This document shows, one piece after another, positions 45,601 to 57,600 of a stretch of 64,000 nucleotides of DNA (position 1 is the stretch's first letter; every line of letters begins with the position of its first letter). Position numbers and translations under genes: made by a program. This DNA is from Serripes groenlandicus (lineage: Eukaryota > Mollusca > Bivalvia > Cardiida > Cardiidae), in assembly GCA_031761405.1 (NCBI GenBank), contig JASEVX010000006.1:33979359-34043358 (forward strand). The letters run 5' to 3'. The notes under the pieces were generated by a model. The model searched no databases. It was not told the origin of the DNA and was given only the letters and a program-made list of their open reading frames with translations.

Positions 45601-48600
45601 ATTTCAAAAGATGGAAGAAGGTCAGTAACCAAAACTGTGAGAACTCAGGAAATAAAACCTCTTTAAACTCAAAATGGGAATCTTTTTCCCAAATGCAGAT
45701 GTATATTAAAGTTTGTCAAAAGACATCTTTTGAAATTATTGTGGTGAAAGGAGAATTTGCTTATAATTAATGCAATTTCTCCGTTTGCCCTCAATGTTTT
45801 CAACTCTACAGTTAAAAATACTGTCTCTAAAGGTTTTCCCTATATTTGCCTGGATACTTTTAGAGTTGTCTGTTACAGATTTGTTGTAAATTTGCAACCA
45901 AGCCCCAGAAAAAGATGCCACTGATACATCCTGTTGTTGGTTGCTGAGTGTCTGCAGAATATATAAGCAAGACTGGCATCCTCTTAACCCTTTCCTACCT
46001 GTTGACGCATATACAGCTGATGACTTTTGAAAACTTTTGTGACAAAAGGAGAAATTGCTCAAAACAAGCAATTTCTCCTTTTGCCACACAAAGTTTATAA
46101 CTTTTTTCAGTTACAATACCTTCATTTATAGAGATTTTCCGTGTGTTGAGGTTTTTAGCTCACCTATGCACGAAGTGCAAGGTGAGCTATTGTGATCACA
46201 TTTTGTCTGTCGTGCGTCGTCAACATTTGAGCTTGTTAACACTCTACAGGCTACATTTTGCATCCAATCTTCATGAAAGTTTATCAGAACGTTCATCTCC
46301 ATAAAATCTTGGGACAAGTTCGAAACATGGCCATATGAGGTCAAAAACTAGGTCACTAAGTCGAATTGAAGGGAAATCTTGTTAACACTCTGGAGGCCAC
46401 ATTTTCATCTTGAGCATGTTGAAACTTTATCAGAATGTTTGTCTTGATGATATGTGGGATCACGTCGGGTCAAAAAGTAGGTCACTAGGTCAAATTGAAG
46501 GAAAATCTTGTTAACACTCCAGAGGCCGCAATTTTTGCTTAATCATTTTGAAATTTTGTCAGAATGTTTGTCTTAAAAATATCTAGGTCAAGTTCGAATA
46601 TGGGTTATGCCGGGTCAAAAACTAGGTCACTAGGTCAAATTGAAGGAAAATCTTGTTAACACTTTGGATGCCACATTTTGAAATTTGGTCAGAATGTGTG
46701 TCTGAATTATATCTAGGTCAAGTTCGAATATGGGTCATATTGGATCAGAAACTAGGTCAATAAAGGAAAATATTGCTTGAAATTTGGTCAGAATGTTTGT
46801 CTTAAAGATATCTAGGTCAAGTTCAAATATGGGTCATATTGGGTCAGAAACTAGGTCACAAGGCCAAATTGAGGGAAAATCTTGTTAACTCTGTAGAAGC
46901 CGCATGTTTTGCTTCAGTGGCTTGAAATTTGTTCAGAATGTTGAGCTGAATGATATCTAGGCCAAGTTCGAATATGGGTCATGCCGGGTCAGAAACTACG
47001 TCACTAGGCCAAATTGAAGGAAAATCTTGTCAACACTTTGGATGCCGCATTTTTTTGCTTCAGCAGCTTGAAATTTTGTCAGAAATTTTGTCCTAAAGAT
47101 ATCTAGGTCAAGTTTAAATATGGGTCATTTTGGATCAGAAACTAGGTCACTAGGCCAAATTGAGGGGGAATCTTGTTAACTCTGTAGAAGTCGCATGTTT
47201 TGCTTCAGTGGCTTGATATTTGGTCAGAATGTTTGTTTAAATGATATCTAGGCCAAGTTTGGATATGGATCATGCAGGGTTAAAAACTAGGTCACTAGGC
47301 CAAATTGAAGAGTAATCTTGTTAACACTCTGGATACTGCATTTTTAATTTCAGCATGATGAAACTTTATCAGAATGTTTTTCTTGATGATATGTAGGCCA
47401 AGTTCGAATATGGGTCATGCTGTGTCAAAAACTAAGTCACTAGATCAAATTGAAGGAAAATCTTGTGAACACTTTGGATGCCACATTTTGAAATTTGGTC
47501 AGAATGTGTGTCTGAATTATATCTAGGTCAAGTTCGAATATGGGTCATATTGGATCAGAAACTAGGTCAATAAAGGAAAATATTGTTCCGCATTTTTACT
47601 TTGAGCAAGTTGAAACTTTGTCAGAATGTTGTCTTGATGATATCAATATATAGAAAAAAATATAGATCACTAGGCCAAATGAAGGAAAATATTGTTAACA
47701 CTGGAGGTTGCATTCAGAATAATTGTCTTGATGTGATTTGCATTGCAGTACATTGTATAATTAAGGTGAGTGATCCAGGGCCATCATGGCCCTCTTGTTT
47801 AAACTCACCTGATGCAGATCTGTTGTATGTGGGACTGGGTTTACTTAGTTTAGTTTAACCCTTTCCCTCATACGACAATTGGAAAATCTCTATAATTGAA
47901 TGGATAACCTATGACTAAAAGAGGAAAACGTTGTGACAAAAGGAAAATTTGCTCGTTTTGAGCAGTTTCTTCTTTTTGTCACTATGTTTTCAAAAAGCAA
48001 TTTCACAGGAATGTTCCGTGGGCGATTCATTTTTAATCGAATTACTAGGAAAACTTTGGTATTAGATCTGTAATACATGTGTTATCTAATGTTGTAGGAG
48101 ATGAAGAGTATTTACAGCAGTGGAGAAAATTCAGGGAAATTAGCTTGACAGAATTTGCTAAAATTTACAAGGTAGATATAAACCTCATAACATACAGTCT
48201 TAATAAAACCACATAAACGTCGCTGCAGTAGCAGTTCATAGTATATATCTGATGATTGCCTATAACAGGTCATCTCAGATTGACCTTTGCATCAGCCAAT
48301 CAAATTGTCAACTAGAAAATCCTTTGATATCAACTGTGGAGATAACCCATATAGATAAATGAGAAAGAGAAGGGGTTATTGTTGAATGGATACTTATGTA
48401 AATTCTTAGGGTCAATTTGCCATGAACTTTAATGCGGTGTCAGATCCAATATACATAAAGTGAAGTATTTTGGTCAAATTTTATTGAGATTGCATCACAT
48501 GCAAACACAGTATCTAAGTTTTTGCAATTAATATCAATATATACCCTTTCCCACTTTCCCACTTGCATACGCCTTTTGATGCATCCAAAGCAGACGATCT

Positions 48601-51600
48601 TTGAAATTATGAGATACTTTCACTTATAGAGATTTTCCATATTTTTGTCTAGATGTTTTCAAAGTCATCTGCTGCAGATTTGTTGTATTGGGTAAAGGGT
48701 TAACCCTTTCCCTCAAAACAAGCAATTTCTCCTTTTGCCACAATGTTTTCCACTTTAGTTCAATTATAGAGATTTTCCATTTTTGACAAAATATGTTCAA
48801 AGTCGTCTGCTGCAGAATTGTCCTATGTGGGAAAGGGTTAAGCAAAATCGCTTACTTTTATATTTACAATTAAGCACTTTTATCAGAAGGCTGATGTAGA
48901 TTTTTCGCTGGTTTGAAAGGGCTGTGTTCATGTGACTTGGCCTTATTCATATTTAACAAGATTAAAGCATGAACAGAATGAGGTACAATTCATTTTGTGA
49001 CTATAATCCATGAATGAAAACACATAATTTGTATCTCTTTTCATACCCCCCCACAAACAAAGTTTTGGGGGGTATATAGGAATCACCCTGTCCGTCCATT
49101 CATCCGTCCGTCCGTCCGTCCATCTGTCTGTCTGTCCATATGTCTTGTAAGCGCAACTCCTCCTTAACGGCTGGACCGATTCTAATGAAACATTACACAG
49201 TTGCAGTACACAACCTGAGGATGTGCATGAAGTAATATTATCCCGGTTGGAAATATATTTGTCCATCTGTCTGTCCATATGTCTTGTAAGTGCAACAGGG
49301 GTATCCTTTTGTAAGTTCACTCACAGTTCTAGTTAGTGTTGGGAAATAATGATAATGCTTGTATAAATTTCCGTATGTTGTTGATTTTAAGTAAATATTT
49401 CTTTTATATGAAATATGGTTTAATTATGATGTTATTTAAATATCTTTTATATAAATATTTGATAAAACATCAACAAACAATAAGAAATTTCTTTCAACTT
49501 TTCCGTCTTATTGCGGACTTTTGAAAATGTTGTGGGAAATTATGGAAATACTCAAAGTTGATCAGTAGTACTGGTAAATTTCCCAGGAAACGCTGTAGTA
49601 AAACTGAAATATTGTTGAAAGCTTCGTAAAACACCATACACACAAATCTAAAATATGATATGATGATATCAGGTTAGTGGGAAATTAATGACTAATTTAT
49701 GCACATTTAGAATCAGCTAGTAAGCTAGTTCCTTCAGTTTTACAGAACTAAACATGTTTAAAATCAGTTAGAGACCTAGATACTTCAGTTTTACAGGAGA
49801 AAACATGTTTAAAATCAGCTTTAGAGCTTGATACTTCAGTTTTACAGGAGTAAACATGTTTAACATCAATTAGACAGCTAGATACTTCAGTTTTACAGGA
49901 GTAAACATGTTTAACATCAATTAGACAGCTAGATACTTCAGTTTTACAGGAGTAAACATGTTTAACATCAATTAGACAGCTAGATACTTCAGTTTTACAG
50001 GAGTAAACATGTTTAAAATCAGCTTTAGAGCTTGATAAAATCAGCTTTAGAGATAGATACGTCAGTGTTACAGAAATAAACATGTTTATAATCAGTTAGA
50101 CAGCTAGATACTTCAGTTTTACAGGAGTAAATATGTTTAACATCAGCTAGAGATGTAGATATTTCAGTTTTACAGGAGTAAACATATTTAACATCAGCTA
50201 GAGAGGTAGATACTTCAGTTTTACAGGAGTAAACATATTTAACATCGGCTAGAGAGGTAGATACTTCAGTTTTTACAGGAGTAAACATGTTTAACATCGG
50301 CTAGAGAGGTAGATACTTCAGTTTTACAGGAGTAAACATATTTAACATCAGCTAGAGAGGTAGATACTTCAGTTTTACAGGAGTAAACATATTTAACATT
50401 GGCTAGAGAGGTAGATACTTCAGTTTTTACAGGAGTAAACATGTTTAACATCAGATAGAGAGCTAGTTACTTCAGTTGTACAGGAGTGAACATGTTTAAC
50501 ATCAGATAGAGAGTTAGATACTTCAGTTTTACAATAGTAAACATGTTTAACATCAGAAAGAGAGCTAGATACTTCAGATTTACAGAGTAAGCATATTTAA
50601 CATCAGATAGAGAGTTAGATACTTCAGTTTAACAGGAGTAAACATGTTTAACATCAGTTAGACATCTAGATACTTCAGTTTTACAGGAGTAAGCATCTTT
50701 AGAAATGGCTATAGAGCTACATACTTCATTCTTACAGATTAAAACATGTTTTAATCAGAGAGTTTTTATGCCCCCGGAATCACCGATTCGGTGGGCATCT
50801 AGTTTTTGGCCTGTCTGTCTGTCTGTCTGTCTGTCTCTTTGTCTGTCTGTCGAAAAAAAAATTAACCTTGACCACTACTTTTGAACCATAACAGGTACGG
50901 CTACCATATTTCACATGTGTATTCCTTGTGACATGACCTTTCTGTCAGTACCAACATTTTTGACCTTGCGACCTTGACCTTTGACATAGATGTTGCCATT
51001 CCGGGGCATCAGTGTTTCACAAACACATCTTGTTTTACTTCAGTTTTACAGGAATAAACATATATTTTTCAGAGGCTTGGTGTGCACTTTACAGAGTATC
51101 ATTTTGAATCTATGTATGCAAAGTCTTCTGCTGAATTTGTTGATATCCTTGCAAAGGAGGGCAAATTGAAAACAGACAAGTAAGTTTCGTTTATTCAGTT
51201 CATTTTTGCAGAGCCCCGGTAGCTCTGTTGGTAGTGACACAGGTTGTCAAACACCTGCTCGGCCAGTATTATTAAAGTAAATGCAACGAGCATCATTTGT
51301 ATTCTGCCAATTGGCTTACAGTCTATGTGGAAAAGCAGCCAGTTGCTTGGAAAAATTGTTATGTTGAGTTTTGGTGTGAAAAATCCATGAAACATGGGTA
51401 GGTAAACTGGTCGCTGGGATATGGTATTTTTCTTTGTTTTGAAAATGGCATTAAACCTCAATCAATCAATCAATTCAGTTCATTTCAGCTCCACGGGCTT
51501 AAATCCATTTGAGCTTTAGTCATTTGGAATTGATACTTCAGTTTTACAGGAGTTAACATGTTCAGAATCAGCTAGAGAGAATTGGAAGTGTGTATCCATA

Positions 51601-54600
51601 TGTTGACATTTTACTTCCAAAGACTTCTTCTCTGTAACCACTGTCTCAATTGTGAAGAAACTTCATAGCAATCATCCTCTCAAAATGTCCACAAGTGTTT
51701 TGTGTCCTTACAGAATTTTAAATAATTAAAGAATTGTTTTTACCTTATCAGAAACTAATTGTCCTGTTTTCAAATATATCATAGACTCGTCCCTTGAGCG
51801 ACTCTCTACCAGATTTCTTCATGAACACCATTCCCACATATCACAAATCAGCAGACGACTTTGAAAATGTCTGGGCAAAAGCAAAGAAAATCCCTTTAAA
51901 TGAAAGAACAATAATTGAATAGAGTTGCAAACATGGTGACAAAATGAGAAATTGCACGTTTTAGCTTGTCTGCTGCAGAGGCGTCAGAAAGCGTCTATAT
52001 GAGGTAAACGGTTAAGTTGAATCTACTGAAAACATAGCTGTCAAAGTTATGGGATGTTTTTTCTTATATACATTTAGTGAAGAATTAGAAAAACTTCCCC
52101 TCAGAAACTGCTGGTCCGATGTTTGTGTTGCCTGTCTTGGCAGGGAGATACATAAGATAAGCTTCCATATCATCTATCTGTCCATCACTGTTAACCCTTT
52201 CCCCCATATAGACCATTTCTGATGCCTCTGCAGCAGATGGCTTTTTGAAAACATGGCGACAAAAGAAGAAATTGCTCAAAACAAGCAATTTCTCTCTCCT
52301 TTTGTCGCCATGTTTTCAACTCTATTCAATTATTGTACTTTCATATAAAGGGAGTTCCCAAATGTTTTAAGGTATGTTTGCAAAGTTGTCTGCTGCAGAT
52401 TCGTGGTATGAAGGAAAGAGTTAATCCTTTCCCACATATAGATGCCTCCTGACGCCTCGTACTTTCAATAATAGATATTTTCTATATGTTTGCCTAGTTT
52501 GTTTTTAAAGTCGTCTGCTGTAGTGAATTTAGTGTATGTGAGAAAGGGTTAAAGTAAGTGAAGAAAACCATTCAATTTTCAGTATAGAATATAACATATG
52601 ACAATTCTGCAGCAGACGACTTAGAACATATTTTGTCAAAAAATAGAAAATCTCTTTAATTGAATGGATAACCTATGACTAAAAGTGGAAAAAATTGCAG
52701 AGGCGTCAGAAAGCGTCTATATGAGGGAAAGGGCTTAGAGCTTATTGGTGACAGTCAGTAGACCCCGGGGCCTTCGGGGACTGAATTCAGTTTTTGTTCT
52801 ATTTGATTAATTTCAGTGAAGGTAGAAAAGTTATTACATTACAACTTCCAGAATTAGACAAAGAAAAAGATCTGGTTCTACAGAAGAGTGACGGAACAAG
52901 TTTATATGTAACGAGGTGAGAGCATTGTTTTTTTGGGGTTTTACGCAGTTTTCAACATTATTTCAGTTTTATCACGCTTACGGTTCACTTATTCACGCTC
53001 CCTGGGTAAACAAACCAGTACTAGGCTAGGAAATGTGCCTTACTCAAAGGCACTCCAATATGACTGTCAGGCTGCGACTAGTGATTGAATCCGGAGGTGA
53101 GAGAAACTTGGTTATGTTCATCCTTACCACATAGAACTAAAACCGCAGTAGACAACGTCGAAATTTGATATTTAAAAGTTTGGAGACTATCTAAAAATGA
53201 AAGTGTTTGTTTGTATGGTCTTCAACCCTTTCCCACCTGCAGACGCATTTTGACGTAATAGCAGCAGACGACTTTTGAAAACCTTTGGCCACAATGTTTT
53301 CAACTTTATTTAACGATTTAACTATCTTTTATGGAGATTTTACAGGTTTTTGTCACTATGTTTCCCAAGTCGTCTGCTGCAGATTTGTTGTATGTGGGAA
53401 AGGGTTAAGACTGATTTCAACAATATTTCTGTTTTATCAAGTTGTTTCCCTGGTAAGTTGCCAGTACTACTGGTCAATTATCATGGAGGCCACCGAGAAG
53501 TTACCAGTACTACTGGTCAATTTATCATGAGGCCAATGAAGAGTTACCAGTACTACTGGTCAATTTATCATGAGACTAGCAAGAAGTTACCAGTACTACT
53601 GGTAAATTTATCATGAGGCCAGCGAGAAGTTACCAGTACTACTGGTAAATTTATCATGAGGCCAGCGAGAAGTTACTAGTACTACTGGTCAATTTATCAT
53701 GAGGTCAGCGAGAAGTTACCATTACTACTGGTAATTTATCATGAGGCCAGCGAGAAGTTACCAGTACTACTGGTCAATTTATCATGAGACCAGCCAGAAG
53801 TTACCAGTACTATTGTTTAAAAAAAAAAGAAGTTACTCACTATTTGCCACAAGGTTTTCAACTTTATTCAATAATTATGCTTTCATTAAAAGAGAATTTT
53901 CATTGTTTTATCCTAGATGTTTTCGAAGTCGTCTGCTGCAGATTTGTTGTATGTGGGAAAGGGTGAAACAAAATTGGATGGAAACTTTGCATCATGTCTT
54001 TCAGGTTCTTAGCTAGGTTCATTAACCAACTTTGATAAACTTGACTTGCAATTTATTAACTTATATCTACTAAATTTGTCTTTTTCAGGGATATTGTTGC
54101 CTTAATGGATAGATATGAAAAGTACAAATTTGACAGGATTCACTATGTTGTAAGTATTATTTAGAGTTATTGATAGACATGAATCCACTATGTTGTAAGT
54201 ATTATTTAGAGTTATTGATAGACATGAATCCACTATGTTGTAAGTATTATTTAGAGTTATTTATTGACATTAAAAGTACAAATTATACAGGATTCACTAT
54301 GTTGTAAGTATTCAGAGTTATTGATAGACATGAAAAGTACAAATTATACAGGATTCACTATATTGTAAGTATTCAGAGTTATTGATAGACATGAATCCAC
54401 TATGTTGTAAGTATTAAGAGGTATTGATAGACATGAAAGGTACACATTTGACAGTATTTACTATGTTGTAAGTATTAAGAGGTATTGATAGACATGCAAA
54501 ATACAAATTAGACAGGCTTCACTATGTTGTAAGTATTAAGAGGTATTGATAGACATGCAAAATACAATTTTGAAAGGATTCACTATGTTGTAAGTATTTA

Positions 54601-57600
54601 GAGGTATTGATAGACTTGCAAAGTACAAATTTGACAGGATTCACTTTGTTGTAATTATTAAGAGGAATGGATAGACATGCACAATACAAATTTGAAAGGA
54701 TTCACTTTGTTGTAATTATCAAGATATATTGATAGACATGATAGGTACAAATTTTACAGGATTCACTATGTTGTTATTATTAGGAGATATTGATAGACAT
54801 GCACAATACAAATTAGACAGGCTTCACTATGTTGTAAGTATTTAGAGTTATTGATAGACATTAAAAGAAGAAAGGTTATATATTGCTTGGAGTCTTTTCA
54901 TGTAATGGTCCATTCCACCATTTTTTTATTTTTTTTGCGAGATTCACTATTTATGCTTCAAAGTGTATCCATATTATTATTATATAAAACGTATTATAAA
55001 TCCTGCTTTTTTAGCTCACATGAGCTTTGCTCAAGGTGAGTTATTGTGATCGCCTTTTGTCCGTCGTGCGTCGTGCGTCGTTCGTCGTCCGTCGTGCGTC
55101 AACTTCTTCTCCTCAGTAACCAGTGGGTCAATTTGGATGAAACTTCACAGAAAGCATCCTCTCAATGACCTCACCAGAATTCCTTCAATTTGTTGGGATC
55201 CATGCCAAATTCTGGTTTCCATGGCAACGAAACCGAAAAAACTTCAAAATTCTTCTTCTCCCAAACTGGTTGGCAGATTTTCAAATAATTTTGTAGAAAT
55301 GTTCCTTAGATGACCCTCTATCATATTCCTTCAAGCCATGTTGATTGGTCGAAAAACATGGCCGCCAGGGGGGGGCTATTTTGCCTTATATGGCTATAGT
55401 GAAAACTTAAAAAAAATTCTTCTCCGAAAGTGTCAGGCCGATTTTCAAATAATTTTGTAGAAATGTTCCTTGGGTGACCCTCTATCAGATTCCTTCAAGC
55501 CATGTTGATTGGTCGAAAAACATGGCCGCCAGGGGTGGTGGGGCTATTTTGCCTTATATGGCTATAGTGCAAACTTAAAAAATCTTCTCCTCCAAAAGTG
55601 TCAGGCCGATTTTCAAATAATTTTGTAGAAATGTTCCTTGGGTGATCCTCTATCAGATTCCTTCAAGCCATGTTGATTGGTCAAAAAACATGGTCGCCAG
55701 GGGGCGGGGCTATTTTGCCTTTTATGGCTATAGTGAAAACTTAAAAAATCTTCTCCTCCATAAGTGTCAGGCCGATTTCCAAATAATTGTGTAGAAATGT
55801 TCCTTGGGTGACCCTCTATCAGATTCCTTCAAGCCATGTTGATTGGTCGAAAAACATGGCCGCCAGGGGGCGCTATTTTGCCTTATATGGCCAAAGTGAA
55901 AACTTAAAAAATCTTCTCCTCCGAAAGTGTCAGGCTGATTTTCAAATAATTTTGTAGAAATGTTCCTTGGATGACCCTCTATCAGATTCCTTCAAGCCAA
56001 GTTGATTGGTCGAAAAACATGGCCGCCAGGGGGGCGGGGCTATTTTGCCTTATATGGCTATTGTGAAAACTTAAAAAATCTTCTTCTCCGAAAGTGTCAG
56101 GCCGATTTTCAAATAATTTTGTAGAAATGTTCCTTGAATGACCCACTTTCAGATTCCTTCAAGCCATGTTGATTGGTCAAAAAACATGGCCGCCAGTGGG
56201 CAGGGCTATTTTGCACTATATGGCTATAGTGAAAACTTAAAAAATCTTCTCCTCCAAAAGTGTCTGGCCGATTTTCAAATAATTTTGTAGAAATGTTCCT
56301 AGGGTGACCCTCTATCAGATTCCTTCAAGCCAAGTTGATTGGTCGGAAACTATGGCTGCCATGGGCCGGGGCTTATATAGATCAGGTGAGCGATTCCAGG
56401 GCCATCATGGCCCTCTTGTTTATGTATTTTTAGCTCACCTGTCACATAGTGACATGGTGAGCTTTTGTGATTGCCTTTCGTCTGTCGTCCGTCCTCCGTC
56501 ATCTGTCCACAATTTCTTGTGAACACGATAAAGTCTTCATTTATTATCAGATGTTTACCAAACTTATTCAGTAGCTAGATATCCTGAGAGCTTGGTTCCT
56601 TTGGAAAACCAGCCAGATCCGTTCATGCATGACGGGATTATGGCCCTTTAAAATTGGCAAAATTGCTATAATTGACCTTGTGAACAAGATAAAGTCATCA
56701 TTGATTATCCGATGTTTACCAAACTTATACAGTAGCTAGATATACATAAGAGCTCGGTTCCTTTTGAAAACCATTATTTTTGTAGAGCAATTAAATTAGG
56801 ACCTTAAAACACTTACTCAGGTGAGCAATATAGGGCCATTATGGCCCTCTTGTTATTTGGCTCTTATCAGACTGTGTCCTGTTGGCATTCTTCTTTAATG
56901 GTTTCCCACATATGACAAATCTGTAGCAGACATTTTTTTAAAAAACTTGGTAAACAAATGTTAAGTCTATACAAATGAAAGTTTAATTGTCAAATCGAAA
57001 AAAAACAATGTCTTTAGTGAGGGTGAATAAAGCATTCACAATTAAATGGTACAGGAAAAAGCAATCTGAATGATTAAGCTCAGGAACGATTTTAAAATGG
57101 ATTGGAACTTGGGCGGAATAGATCGGAACGAACTGGATTGGAACATGAATGGAAAATTGTTCAATTTCATGGTGTTCTTAACCCTTTCCTACCTATAGAC
57201 GCGTTATGACGACTTTCGACATGTTTCCGAAGTCGTCTGCTGCAGATTTATTGTATGTGGGAAAGGAACGCTTTTATAATGGATTTGAACATGAACGGAA
57301 ATTGTATCAATTTCATGATAATGTTATTATCCCTTTCCCACCTATAGAAGCGTTATGACACCTCTGCAGCAGACGACTTTTGAAAACATGGTGACAAAAG
57401 AAGAAATTGCTCAATTCCTCCTTTTGCCAAAATTTTTTCAACTTCTTTTAGTAAATATACCCTCATTTATTGGGATTTTCTATATCTTTGTCCACATGTT
57501 TCCAAAATCGTCTGCTGCAGATTTATTGCATGTGGGAAATAAACGCTTTTAGAATGGATTGGAACGAGAGTGAAATAGATCTGACTGTTTTGGATTGGAA

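Noticed and set aside
49748..50451. Overlapping minus-strand frames of 60-111 codons with VYSCKTEVS repeats
   Set aside because: Frames created by the 51-bp (17-codon) minisatellite in a RARS2 intron.
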